Assembly (NCBI GenBank): GCA_964490975.1
Contig: CAZBEQ010000052.1
Span: 1-24,321, forward strand
Origin: DTU013 sp964490975
GTDB taxonomy: Bacteria; Bacillota; Clostridia; Acetivibrionales; DTU013
Reading direction: 5' to 3'
DNA length: 24,321 bases
Part shown: in pieces, positions 1-8,065 of the stretch
Layout: each line of letters begins with the position of its first letter
Numbering within the stretch: position 1 is the stretch's first letter
The notes under the pieces: model-generated
Databases searched by the model: none
Told to the model about the DNA's origin: nothing
Seen by the model: the letters and a program-made list of their open reading frames with translations, nothing else
Position numbers and translations under genes: made by a program

Positions 1-190
1 TTGCACTGCATTAGTGGTTGTTGCACCGCATTAGTCATTATTGCACCGCATTAGTCATTATTGCACCGCACTAGTGGTTATTGCACTGCACTAGTGGTTG
101 TTGCACTGCATTAGTGGTTGTTGCACCGCATTAGTGGTTGTTGCACCGCATTAGTCATTATTGCACCGCACTACCCGTTATTGCAACTTT
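1..190. repeat. 20-bp tandem repeat array (9 full units, continues off the left edge)
   Basis: Nine consecutive 20-bp units fill bases 1-180, each starting TTGCA[C]YGCA and ending in one of a few variants: TTAGTGGTTG, TTAGTCATTA, CTAGTGGTTA or CTACCCGTTA. A partial TTGCA starts a tenth unit at 181. All frames on both strands meet stop codons within the array, so it is not coding. Each unit carries a quasi-palindromic TGCAYYGCA-type core. The array touches the window edge, so its full length is unknown. I do not recognise it as CRISPR: there are no unique spacers of normal length. Confidence 0.9.
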
Positions 191-480
191 AGAACTGAAT
201 TATTGTGTAAGAAGGCTTATTTCATAGCTAACCGGCTATAAAACAAGGCTTATTCATCTAAATAGCGTTCTAAAACTGAAATAATGAGTAGCGTGGTCTA
301 CTTCTGCTATCCATAACCCATTCATCGCACCTCCATCGCACCTCCATCGCACCTCCATCACACCTATTCCAACTTGACCTTCCTATTTTTTAAATTCATA
401 TTGATTTCCTCTACAATATATGTTAATATTACACAAATGGAACACAAATGTACGCCCACGGTGGACATTAAGGAGCAAAT
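191..480. other. AT-rich upstream region of the pheB-hom-ask operon
   Basis: No gene is visible. It holds two loosely similar blocks (AAGGCTTATTTCAT near 213 and AAGGCTTATTCAT near 246), an 11-bp tandem repeat (listed separately) and the start of the downstream operon. Weak promoter candidates are TTGACC (374-379) with CATATT 17 bp later and TTGATT (401-406) with TAATAT 17 bp later; neither is convincing. I see no T-box, lysine riboswitch or attenuator hairpin with a T-tract. Confidence 0.5.
323..365. repeat. 11-bp tandem repeat (CATCGCACCTC)
   Basis: Three exact copies of CATCGCACCTC (323-333, 334-344, 345-355) are followed by a degenerate fourth copy that lacks one base. It lies in noncoding DNA upstream of the ACT-domain gene. 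No function is evident; it looks like slippage-generated minisatellite sequence. Confidence 0.85.
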
Positions 481-924
481 ATGAACAATGACTCAACATA
501 TTTTCTGGTAGATAGTGAAGTTCTTCCGGAAGTGTTTTCAAGAGTAATAGAAGCTAAAAAGCTGCTTAGCTCAGGCAAAGCTAAGACTGTCAATGATGCT
601 GTTCGGGAAGCAGGGCTGAGTAGAAGTGCTTTTTATAAATATAAGGACTGTGTGTTTCCCTTTTATGAAACATCAAGGGGCAGAGTTATAACACTTTTTT
701 TTGTAGTTGAAGATTTTTCGGGTATACTTTCAAGTATCATAAACAAGATTGCGCAGTCAAAAGCCAACATTATAACAATAAACCAGAATATGCCCATCAA
801 CGGTCTGGCAGATGTAACGATATCCGTAGCGACAACCGGTATGACAATGGATATTGGTAAGCTGATGGAAAGCATAGGGGAAATTGAGGGCGTGCGCAGG
901 CAGGAGATATTGGCAAGAGACTAG
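481..924 (+). CDS. pheB: ACT domain-containing protein, PheB-like
   Basis: A 147-residue protein with an N-terminal helix-turn-helix-like segment (about residues 35-60, with AVREAGLSRSAFYKYKD) followed by one ACT domain (about 70-145, VEDFSGILSSIINKIAQSKANI). ACT domains bind small ligands, usually amino acids, and act as regulators. The layout matches the family named after Bacillus subtilis PheB, usually found just upstream of homoserine dehydrogenase in Firmicutes. The ATG is preceded by TTAAGGAG at good spacing. Hom follows 135 bp later with no terminator between them, so cotranscription is likely. The molecular role in this family is not well defined; a regulatory effect on aspartate-family or aromatic amino-acid synthesis is inference. 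Confidence 0.87.
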   Translation: MNNDSTYFLVDSEVLPEVFSRVIEAKKLLSSGKAKTVNDAVREAGLSRSAFYKYKDCVFPFYETSRGRVITLFFVVEDFSGILSSIINKIAQSKANIITINQNMPINGLADVTISVATTGMTMDIGKLMESIGEIEGVRRQEILARD

Positions 925-934
925 GCAGGCAACC

Positions 935-1014
935 AACAAGTCAACCAAGGCACAGAATGCAACAAAGCTAAACAAGGCACAGGATGCAACAAAGCTAAAC
1001 AAGGCACAGGATGC
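935..1014. repeat. 27-bp tandem repeat between pheB and hom
   Basis: Two exact 27-bp copies (961-987 and 988-1014), starting AACAAAGCTAAACAAGG and ending CACAGGATGC, are preceded by a degenerate copy (935-960). They begin just after the pheB stop codon and fill most of the gap to hom. There is no hairpin with a T-tract, so they are probably transcribed as an untranslated spacer in the operon mRNA. Confidence 0.9.
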
Positions 1015-1059
1015 CTTACATACAATATAGCATGACCATCGTTGGGAGGACTGGATGAT

Positions 1060-2301
1060 ATGGATATTGCGATAGTAGGATATGGAGTAGTAGGCTCAGG
1101 TGTGGCCGAAGTAATCAGAAAGAACAGCCAGAGCATAGCAATGCGGGCCGGTGAACCGATCAGGGTAAAAAAGATACTCGATATACGGGATTTCCCGGAT
1201 AGCCCGGACAGTGAACTATTTACTAAAAACCCGGATGATGTTTTCGGAGATCCTGATATAAAGGTTGTTGCAGAGACAATAGGAGGGACAAGGATCGCCC
1301 ATGAATATACAAAGCGCGCATTCAACGCAGGCAAGCATGTAGTGACATCCAATAAGGAGCTTGTTGCTTCTCATGGCCCGGAACTGCTGAAGCTGGCATC
1401 GGAGAATGGTGTAAGCTATCTCTTTGAAGCAAGCGTAGGCGGCGGCATACCGATTATCAGACCATTGAACCAGTGCCTTGCAGCGAATGTTATAAACGGG
1501 ATCACAGGGATATTGAACGGTACGACCAACTATATACTCACTCAAATGCGCCGGAATGGCATGAATTTCAGCGACGCTTTGAAAGGCGCCCAGCAGAACG
1601 GGTATGCAGAGGCTGATCCGACAGCTGACATCGAAGGCCATGATGCATGCAGGAAGATAGCGATTTTGTCTTCAATTGCTTATAATGAATTTGTCGACTG
1701 CAATAATATCCACACAGAAGGTATATCAAAAATCAGCCTGGCAGACATGCAGTATGCAGAGGCAATGGATTCGGTCATTAAGCTTATAGGTGTCAGCAGA
1801 AAAGAAGGCAATCGAATATTTGCCAGGGTTTCTCCTGCCATCATCAACAGAGACCATCCGCTTGCTAATGTTGAGGATGTTTTTAATGCGATAGTGGTAA
1901 GCGGCGATGCTATAGGTGATGCCATGTTTTACGGAAGGGGTGCAGGTAAGCTTCCTACGGCCAGCGCAGTAATTGCAGATATTATTGATATAGCAAAGCA
2001 TAATGAGAGTACAAAAAGCGTATGGCTGAGAAAAGATACTGACAATCTTGTACCCTTCGGAATAAGTGAGGCCAGATGCCTTGTAAGGGTAGCTGTCAGA
2101 CATAAAACAGAGGCTGCAAAATTTGTAGGCAATGTTTTTGAAAGTGTTGAATATATAAAATCAGATATAATAAATACTGAAAATGAATTGGCCTTCAGGA
2201 CTGCAAAAATGACAGAAGCAAGGCTTAATGAGTGTATTGAGGAATTAAAGGGAGCTGCTTCAATTAAAGAGGTCATCAATGTTATCAGGATACTGGATTA
2301 A
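1060..2301 (+). CDS. hom: Homoserine dehydrogenase
   Basis: Reduces aspartate-semialdehyde to homoserine with NAD(P)H, the branch point to threonine and methionine. The 413-residue protein opens with a Rossmann dinucleotide motif (GYGVVGSGVAEVI, residues about 7-19). The catalytic core follows with GILNGTTNYIL and ADPTADIEGHDACRKIAIL, hallmarks of the family. A C-terminal ACT-type domain (about 330-410) is where threonine feedback usually acts. An in-frame TTG exists at 1042, but the GGGAGGA ribosome binding site at 1044-1050 sits 9 bp before the ATG at 1060, so that ATG is chosen. It lies between the ACT protein and aspartokinase, giving a three-gene aspartate-family unit. Confidence 0.96.
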   Translation: MDIAIVGYGVVGSGVAEVIRKNSQSIAMRAGEPIRVKKILDIRDFPDSPDSELFTKNPDDVFGDPDIKVVAETIGGTRIAHEYTKRAFNAGKHVVTSNKELVASHGPELLKLASENGVSYLFEASVGGGIPIIRPLNQCLAANVINGITGILNGTTNYILTQMRRNGMNFSDALKGAQQNGYAEADPTADIEGHDACRKIAILSSIAYNEFVDCNNIHTEGISKISLADMQYAEAMDSVIKLIGVSRKEGNRIFARVSPAIINRDHPLANVEDVFNAIVVSGDAIGDAMFYGRGAGKLPTASAVIADIIDIAKHNESTKSVWLRKDTDNLVPFGISEARCLVRVAVRHKTEAAKFVGNVFESVEYIKSDIINTENELAFRTAKMTEARLNECIEELKGAASIKEVINVIRILD

Positions 2302-2336
2302 CAGGATACGACGGCACAAGAAGGAGGATCAGGCCT

Positions 2337-3560
2337 ATGAGTTTGATTGTGCAAAAGTACGGCGGCACGTCTGTAGCAAATGCCGAAAGAGTTATGAATG
2401 TCGCCAGAAGAGTTACAGATACCTACAAGGAAGGCCACTCTGTAGTAGTTGTCGTATCTGCTCAGGGTGATACCACCGATGATTTGTTGGCAAAAGCTTA
2501 TGAAATCAATAAGAGCCCTTCAAAACGAGAAATGGATGTGCTGTTGTCGACCGGCGAGCAGATTTCCATGGCTCTTTTGGCTATAGCCATAGAAAAGTTG
2601 GGATACCATGTAGTGTCGCTGACAGGATACCAGGCTGGTATATTTACTAACAGTCAGTATGGGAATGCAAGGATAAAGAGTATTGAAACGGAAAGACTGT
2701 TTAAGGAGCTGGATGCAAAGAACATTGTTATTGTGGCAGGATTCCAGGGCTGGAATAAATTTGACGATATAACAACGCTGGGCAGGGGCGGTTCGGATAC
2801 TACCGCAGTAGCACTGGCAGCAGCACTGAAAGCAGATCTTTGTGAAATATATACGGACGTTGACGGCGTTTATACGGCTGATCCCAGGATAGTGAAAAGT
2901 GCTTCAAAGCTCAGTGATATTTCCTATGATGAGATGCTTGAGCTGGCAAGCCTTGGAGCAAATGTACTCCACAACAGGTCGGTAGAGATGGCAAAAAAAT
3001 ATGGCGTGGAACTGGTAGTCAGATCCAGCCTTAACAACACAAAGGGAACAGTAGTAAAGGAGGTAGGCAGCGTGGAAAAAATGTATGTCAGGGGAGTTGC
3101 CCGGGATAATGATATCGCAAGGGTTGCGGTAATAGGCATTGAGGATAAGCCAGGAATGGCTTTCAAGCTGTTTTCTTTGCTGGCAAAGGAAAGGATCAGT
3201 ATTGATGTTATACTGCAGTCGATAGGCAGGGATGATACAAAGGATATCTCATTTACTATAAAGAAGGCTGATCTTCAGAAAACACTTGAGGTGATCAATG
3301 CAAACCTTGGCATGCTGAATGCAAGGGAAGTCAAGTTCTCCGAAAAGTATTCGAAAGTATCGGTTGTCGGTGCAGGGATGGTAAACAACCCCGGCGTGGC
3401 AGCGATGATGTTTGAAGCGCTTTACGACGCGGATATAAATATCCATATGATAACCACTTCGGAAATGAAGATATCGGTATTGATAGATGTACAGGAAGCG
3501 GAGCGCGCAGTCAATGCGATCCATGAAAAATTCAAGCTGGGAGAGCTCAACGGTAAGTGA
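2337..3560 (+). CDS. lysC: Aspartokinase (aspartate kinase)
   Basis: Phosphorylates aspartate to aspartyl-4-phosphate, the first step to lysine, threonine and methionine. The 407-residue protein has the N-terminal kinase motif KYGGTSVA (from residue 7), GRGGSDTTAVALAAAL and YTDVDGVYTADPRIV for nucleotide and substrate binding. Two C-terminal ACT domains (about 265-400, with GIEDKPGMAFKLFSLLAKE and VVGAGMVNNPGVAAMMFEAL) form the feedback site. Length fits the monofunctional Bacillus/Clostridium aspartokinases. The start follows AAGGAGG at 8-9 bp. It sits 35 bp after hom and is probably the last gene of the operon. The feedback effector (lysine, threonine or both) cannot be read from sequence alone. 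The symbol could also be ask or dapG. Confidence 0.96.
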   Translation: MSLIVQKYGGTSVANAERVMNVARRVTDTYKEGHSVVVVVSAQGDTTDDLLAKAYEINKSPSKREMDVLLSTGEQISMALLAIAIEKLGYHVVSLTGYQAGIFTNSQYGNARIKSIETERLFKELDAKNIVIVAGFQGWNKFDDITTLGRGGSDTTAVALAAALKADLCEIYTDVDGVYTADPRIVKSASKLSDISYDEMLELASLGANVLHNRSVEMAKKYGVELVVRSSLNNTKGTVVKEVGSVEKMYVRGVARDNDIARVAVIGIEDKPGMAFKLFSLLAKERISIDVILQSIGRDDTKDISFTIKKADLQKTLEVINANLGMLNAREVKFSEKYSKVSVVGAGMVNNPGVAAMMFEALYDADINIHMITTSEMKISVLIDVQEAERAVNAIHEKFKLGELNGK

Positions 3561-3571
3561 TATATTTCTGG

Positions 3572-3598
3572 TTGAAATGTCAACTGCAATAGTATAAA
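3572..3598 (+). promoter_or_regulatory. Candidate promoter for the B12 riboswitch operon
   Basis: TTGAAA (3572-3577) and TATAAA (3593-3598) lie just before the riboswitch, but the 15-bp spacer is shorter than the usual 17. The aptamer begins about 30 bp further on. This is the best candidate between the ask stop codon and the aptamer, but it is weak. Confidence 0.35.
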
Positions 3599-3629
3599 CT
3601 GGTTATGAAATCAAGCACAATTTAATACT

Positions 3630-3799
3630 TGTACAGGTACCGGCGCAATGCCGGTGCAGAGCTTTGTGCTCGAACAGGGAAGTGGGTTTGACTCCCACAC
3701 GGTCCCGCCGCTGTATTAGAAGAGTTCGCCGCATACCACTGGGAAACCGGGAAGGAGCGGCTGAGCGATGACGCTTAAGCCAGAAGACCTGCCTGTGCA
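3630..3799 (+). promoter_or_regulatory. Cobalamin (B12) riboswitch aptamer
   Basis: The closing P1 stem pairs TGTACAGG (3630-3637) with CCTGTGCA (3792-3799). Between them lie conserved B12-box elements: CAGGGAAGTGGG, a CCCACACGGTCCCGCCGCTGT block, CACTGGGAAACCGGGAAGG, and GCCAGAAGACCTGCC at the 3' end. This is the adenosylcobalamin-sensing class found upstream of corrinoid uptake and synthesis genes. A terminator hairpin follows at 3870, so control by transcription termination when cobalamin is abundant is likely. It governs the cobO-to-cobS operon. Confidence 0.95.
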
Positions 3800-3869
3800 G
3801 AAACACCATTACTCTACGAGAGATAGGGGGTGCATATGATGTCGATCGAACATCTGTATATGTATATTA

Positions 3870-3900
3870 AAGCCTCCTGACCCTATCAGGCGGCTTTTTT
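3870..3900 (+). terminator. Rho-independent terminator of the B12 riboswitch
   Basis: AAGCCTCCTGA pairs with TCAGGCGGCTT (one T/C mismatch, 5-base loop), followed by a run of six T. It sits 70 bp after the aptamer and 90 bp before cobO, so it is the likely expression platform. Confidence 0.88.
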
Positions 3901-3989
3901 GCTGAACTGAACACATGGCAGGAGCGGAACGTACAACTTGAGAGTGGCGCAGGGCGGGAACAGAACACAGGGAAGAAAGGATTTGGCGT

Positions 3990-4517
3990 ATGAGAGGATT
4001 AATACATATATATACCGGTGATGGCAAGGGAAAGACGACTGCAGCTGTAGGGCTTGGTGTCAGGGCATGCGGACAGGGGATGAGGGTGCTTATGGTACAA
4101 TTCCTGAAGGGTATGCCGACCGGTGAGATGAACAGTCTGAAGCTTTTGGAGCCGGGCTTTGTACTCCATAGGGGCACAGAGACTAAAAAGTTCACATGGC
4201 AGATGACTTGTGAAGAAAAAGCCAAGACATCGGAAGAACAGTACAATATTTTTAAGTATGCCGTCAATTCCGCTCAAAATGGTGAATGTGAGCTGCTTAT
4301 CATGGATGAGGTTCTGGGTGCCCTTTCAGCAGGAATGATCAATATTGAAGACTTGATACAGTTTATAAAAAACAAGCCTGAAAAACTGGAACTGGTGCTG
4401 ACCGGAAGAGGTGCGTCACCTGAGCTTATTGATCTGGCGGATTACGTATCAGAGATCAGAGCTTTAAAGCACCCTGCAGAAAAAGGAGTAAACGCAAGAA
4501 AAGGAATTGAATTTTAA
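3990..4517 (+). CDS. cobO: Cob(I)alamin adenosyltransferase, CobO/BtuR type
   Basis: Transfers the 5'-deoxyadenosyl group of ATP to the cobalt of reduced corrinoids, making adenosylcobalamin or adenosylcobinamide. The 175-residue protein has the family's P-loop GDGKGKTTAAVG near the N-terminus, MDEVLGALSAGMI in the middle, and ends with TGRGASPELIDLADYVSEI and HPAEKGVNARKGIEF, as in the CobA/CobO/BtuR family (the shorter form without extra N-terminal tail). It is the first gene after the riboswitch and terminator. The lipoprotein gene follows 33 bp later. Confidence 0.95.
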   Translation: MRGLIHIYTGDGKGKTTAAVGLGVRACGQGMRVLMVQFLKGMPTGEMNSLKLLEPGFVLHRGTETKKFTWQMTCEEKAKTSEEQYNIFKYAVNSAQNGECELLIMDEVLGALSAGMINIEDLIQFIKNKPEKLELVLTGRGASPELIDLADYVSEIRALKHPAEKGVNARKGIEF

Positions 4518-4550
4518 GAATATATATTTCTGAATTCAGAATGGAGAATT

Positions 4551-5696
4551 ATGATGATCAATTATAAAAATAAAAGGTTTAAGCTTATTATTGCAGCAAT
4601 AGTGATTGCTACAATGCTTATATCAATGACGGGCTGCCAAAGCACCGAGATGGCAGCACAGCCGGGAGCGGATAAAAATTCTGCAAATATTTCAGAAGCT
4701 GGAGATGCACTGAGTTCGTCAGAGACAACGGCACAGTCAGAGACAACGGCACAGTCAGAGACAACGGCACAGTCAGATACATCGGCACCGTCAGATACAT
4801 CGGCTCAATCGGGTGAAAATGAGACAAATCCTGAGCAGAAATTCCCCAGAGAAGTTACAGATGGCAATGGCTTTAAAATGACTATCGAAAGCGAGCCGCA
4901 GCGCATAGTCTCACTGACGCTGGGCTCAGATGAGATTCTCATGGGTATGGTCGATAAGAGCAGGATCGCATCCCTGACCGAGTATGCAGATGACGAGGGC
5001 ATTTCAAATATTGCTGCTGAAGCTTCAGGTGTCGGTAAAAGGACAACAATGGACCAGATTGAAAATCTCATAGCTCTTAATCCTGATCTGATCATACTGG
5101 ATACATGGGCTGATGCAAAATATGTGAAACAACTCAGAGATGCCGGTATAAAGGTCTATGCTTTTAAAACGCCATGCAATATTGTTGAACAGAAGGCTGT
5201 AATACTTGAGTTGGCGCATGTGGTTGGAACAGACGAAGAAGGAAATAAAATAGTGGAATGGATGGATGAAAAACTAAAAGCAGTCGAAGAAAAGCTCTCA
5301 AATCTCAAGCCGGAGCAGAAGCTCACAGTAATGGATTATGGTGAAATGGGAAGCAGTGGCATTGGTACTAATTTTGACGATATAGTGACAAGAGCCGGCC
5401 TTATTAATGTTATATCAAGGGCAGGTATAGAAGGCTGGCCTGTGATCTCGAAGGAGAAAATAATTGAATACGATCCCGACATTATTATCCTTCCTTCATG
5501 GTTTTATGATCAAAAAAATACCTTTGAAGGCATGCGCGATACATTGAAAAATGATCAGAGCCTAAAGACTGTGAAGGCGATCAGTGAGGATAGGATCATC
5601 TCAGTGCCTAATCCGCACGTCAGCGCAATTTCCCAATATGTAGTGCTGGGTGTTGAGGATATTGCAAGGGCGGCATATCCAGAGTTGTTTGAATAA
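4551..5696 (+). CDS. btuF: Corrinoid ABC transporter substrate-binding lipoprotein (BtuF-like)
   Basis: A 381-residue exported protein. The N-terminus is basic, then hydrophobic, then a lipobox-type ISMTGC with Cys29 as the probable lipidated residue. A low-complexity linker (about 35-95) contains five six-residue repeats of the SETTAQ/SDTSAQ type. The fold from about 100 on is a two-lobed class III binding protein (RIVSLTLGSDEILMGM, then LIALNPDLIILDTW, and IIEYDPDIIILPSWF). Relatives bind iron-siderophore, heme or cobalamin; the B12 riboswitch and cob genes make corrinoid the likely ligand. BtuC- and BtuD-like genes follow directly. Confidence 0.88.
   Translation: MMINYKNKRFKLIIAAIVIATMLISMTGCQSTEMAAQPGADKNSANISEAGDALSSSETTAQSETTAQSETTAQSDTSAPSDTSAQSGENETNPEQKFPREVTDGNGFKMTIESEPQRIVSLTLGSDEILMGMVDKSRIASLTEYADDEGISNIAAEASGVGKRTTMDQIENLIALNPDLIILDTWADAKYVKQLRDAGIKVYAFKTPCNIVEQKAVILELAHVVGTDEEGNKIVEWMDEKLKAVEEKLSNLKPEQKLTVMDYGEMGSSGIGTNFDDIVTRAGLINVISRAGIEGWPVISKEKIIEYDPDIIILPSWFYDQKNTFEGMRDTLKNDQSLKTVKAISEDRIISVPNPHVSAISQYVVLGVEDIARAAYPELFE
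4719..4808 (+). repeat. 18-bp in-frame tandem repeat in the lipoprotein linker
   Basis: Five 18-bp units (4719, 4737, 4755, 4773, 4791) encode SETTAQ three times, then SDTSAP and SDTSAQ. The first three units are identical at DNA level, suggesting recent expansion. The unit keeps the reading frame and only changes the length of the tether between the lipid anchor and the binding domain. Confidence 0.93.
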
Positions 5697-5731
5697 TGTG
5701 CATTAATAGTATGGGAATGAAAGAGATATAG

Positions 5732-6772
5732 ATGGCTGAGAATACAGTTTACAAAAAAATGAGCAGGGTCCTGCCTGCGATGCTGGTCATTCTGCTATTC
5801 ATAATTGTACTGGCAGTTGCAACAGGCGCAGTATATGTTCCGCTTGGGAGAGCCTTCAGGATAATACTGGCAGGCTTGGGCTTAATAAATGCCCCTGAAC
5901 TTCCTCAGGACCAGGTTTCGATAATATTCATGGTGAGGCTGCCAAGAGTGCTGGTGGCATGCCTTGCCGGCGGAGCGCTGGCTTCAAGCGGCACTGTGAT
6001 GCAGGGCATGTTCCGCAACCCTATGGCTGACCCGGGCATATTGGGCGTTTCAAGCGGTGCAGGCCTTGGAGCTGTTGCAGCTATAACACTTGGGTTCTCA
6101 GCCAGGAGCATTTATCTGCTTCCGTTGTTTGCCGCGGCAGGAGCAATTACTGCAGTAACACTCATTTACTTCCTGTCATTGAGAAAGGGCAGGATATCGC
6201 CGCTGACGCTGATACTGTCTGGCCTTGCAGTCAGCACATTCATTGGAGCTGCGACCCAGCTGGTGCTTGTCAACAGCAACAATTATGAAGTACGCAGCTA
6301 TGTATTCTGGACTATGGGCGGTCTGAACGGCATGATGTGGGAACAGGTAAGACTTTTAGCCGCTCCGGTAATAATTTTGGTTATTGCGCTTGTGATATTT
6401 TCAAGGGATCTGAATCTGCTGCTGCTCGGAGAAGAGGAGGCTCAATCTGTAGGTCTTGAGCCGTCCCGCACCAGAAAGCTGTTATTGCTTATAACTTCAC
6501 TCATTACCGCTGCGGCAGTTTCAGTGTGCGGACCTGTCAGCTTCGTAGGGCTTATCGTTCCACACATAATGAGGCTCATAACCGGTCCTGACCACCGGAT
6601 ACTAATACCGGCCAGCGCACTTGGTGGGGCCATTTTCCTGACGGGCTGCGATATTCTGGCCCGTCTGCCTGCCAACGGAGAGATAAGTGTAGGTATAATA
6701 ACCTCCATGTTAGGCGCGCCATACTTTCTCTATCTGCTGATAAAAAACAGGAGGGAGGGAGAGATGTTTTGA
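5732..6772 (+). CDS. btuC: Corrinoid ABC transporter permease (BtuC-like, FecCD family)
   Basis: A 346-residue integral membrane protein with about ten hydrophobic helices, typical of the FecCD/BtuC family that imports vitamin B12, siderophores or heme. Family motifs are clear: RLPRVLVACLAGGALASSG, MFRNPMADPGILGVSSGAGLG, YVFWTMGGLNG, the cytoplasmic coupling segment with GLIVPHIMRLITGPDHR, and ISVGIITSMLGAPYFLYLL at the C-terminus. It lies 35 bp after the binding protein and overlaps the ATPase gene by four bases (TTGA). Corrinoid specificity comes from context, not from residues I can point to. Confidence 0.93.
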   Translation: MAENTVYKKMSRVLPAMLVILLFIIVLAVATGAVYVPLGRAFRIILAGLGLINAPELPQDQVSIIFMVRLPRVLVACLAGGALASSGTVMQGMFRNPMADPGILGVSSGAGLGAVAAITLGFSARSIYLLPLFAAAGAITAVTLIYFLSLRKGRISPLTLILSGLAVSTFIGAATQLVLVNSNNYEVRSYVFWTMGGLNGMMWEQVRLLAAPVIILVIALVIFSRDLNLLLLGEEEAQSVGLEPSRTRKLLLLITSLITAAAVSVCGPVSFVGLIVPHIMRLITGPDHRILIPASALGGAIFLTGCDILARLPANGEISVGIITSMLGAPYFLYLLIKNRREGEMF

Positions 6773-8043
6773 AGCGAGACATTGAAATGACTTCTGAAAA
6801 TGATACAGTCGGGGCGCAGAATACAAGCTCAGGACTTTTGAAAATCAAAGGGTTGAATTATATAATAAATAATGTCCATATTCTCAAGGATATATCACTT
6901 GAAGCCGGCAACGGAGAATTTATAGGCATCATCGGACCAAACGGCGCCGGCAAGACCACTCTTCTCAAATGTATCAACGGCATCTGTAAGGGAACCGGAA
7001 GTGTAGAACTTAACGGCTGTGATATCAGTAAGACAAGTACCAGAAAAACGGCATCAAAGGTTGCGCTGCTGCATCAGGACACATCTGTGGCATTTCCTTT
7101 CAAGGTGTTAGACATAGTTCTCTCAGGAAGATACCACAAGCTCGGAAAATTCCGGCCCGAGGGTGCGGAGGATTATGCTGCTGCCCGGAAGTACATGGGA
7201 TATACCGACACGCTGAAGCTGGAAAGCAGGCTGATAAATACATTGTCGGGAGGAGAGAGGCAGAGGGTGCTTTTTGCCAAGGTGCTTGCCCAGGAAACAG
7301 ACCTGATCCTTCTCGATGAACCTTCAGCCAGCCTGGATATTGCTTATGAGGAGCAGATATTCCGCTATGCCTCCGAACTGTGCCAAAGAGGGAAAACTGT
7401 CATAGCCGCAGTACACGACCTGAAGACAGCGGTTCGCTATTGCAGCAGGCTCATTATGATGAGAGACGGCAGTATAATCGCAGAAGGAGAGCCTGAGTCG
7501 GTCATAACTCAAGATAATTTGTTTAAATCATATGGCGTAAAAGCTCTTGTATATAGAAACAGGATAACAGGTCTTGTGGATTTTCATCTTTCAGCAGGAA
7601 ACGACAGCAGAAAAAACATAAAGCTACATGTGATAGGCGGCGGCGGTTCAGCTTCAGGCGTTATCAGGCAGCTTTTTGAGAACGGCTACAATGTGACAGC
7701 CGGTGTGTTTTCCCATGGAGACAGTGATCTTGACTGTGCGGATGTTCTTGGCATAAAGACACTTTCCTGCCGCCCGTTCAGCGAAATTGACGATGAGACC
7801 TTCAATGAGAACATAAGCCTTGTGAAAGCAGCTGATTTGACGATACTTTGCGACATGCCATTTGGACAGCAAAATATCAGGAACCTTGAGGTTGCGTTGC
7901 ATGCAGCATCTCTTGTGATAATTGAGGATGAAGCGCCTGATAATAGGGATTTTACAGGCGGGACAGCACTAGCGATGTACAATGCTTTAAAAAAGCAGGC
8001 TATCACAGTCAAATCTTCCAGGCTGCATGAAGTATTGCCATAA
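6769..8043 (+). CDS. btuD: Corrinoid ABC transporter ATPase with extra C-terminal domain (BtuD-like)
   Basis: Energises the BtuCF-type importer. Residues 20-265 are a complete ABC ATPase: Walker A GPNGAGKTT (56-64), signature LSGGERQ (from 159), Walker B LILLDEP (Asp183, Glu184) and the H-loop in AAVHDLKTA. From about 285 an extra domain of about 140 residues starts with KLHVIGGGGSASGV, a glycine-rich nucleotide-binding-like turn, and continues with alternating strands and helices. I recall similar tails on some archaeal and clostridial ATPases of this family; their role is unknown. The start is a TTG at 6769, 8 bp after GAGGGAGGGA, overlapping the btuC stop; the next ATG (6787) lacks a site as good. 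Confidence 0.9.
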   Translation: MKRDIEMTSENDTVGAQNTSSGLLKIKGLNYIINNVHILKDISLEAGNGEFIGIIGPNGAGKTTLLKCINGICKGTGSVELNGCDISKTSTRKTASKVALLHQDTSVAFPFKVLDIVLSGRYHKLGKFRPEGAEDYAAARKYMGYTDTLKLESRLINTLSGGERQRVLFAKVLAQETDLILLDEPSASLDIAYEEQIFRYASELCQRGKTVIAAVHDLKTAVRYCSRLIMMRDGSIIAEGEPESVITQDNLFKSYGVKALVYRNRITGLVDFHLSAGNDSRKNIKLHVIGGGGSASGVIRQLFENGYNVTAGVFSHGDSDLDCADVLGIKTLSCRPFSEIDDETFNENISLVKAADLTILCDMPFGQQNIRNLEVALHAASLVIIEDEAPDNRDFTGGTALAMYNALKKQAITVKSSRLHEVLP

Positions 8044-8065
8044 AAGACAAAAAAGGAGTTGGCCT

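Noticed and set aside
1..180. CRISPR array
   Set aside because: The units are directly contiguous 20-mers with shared internal variation; there are no unique spacers of 26-40 bp and no cas genes.
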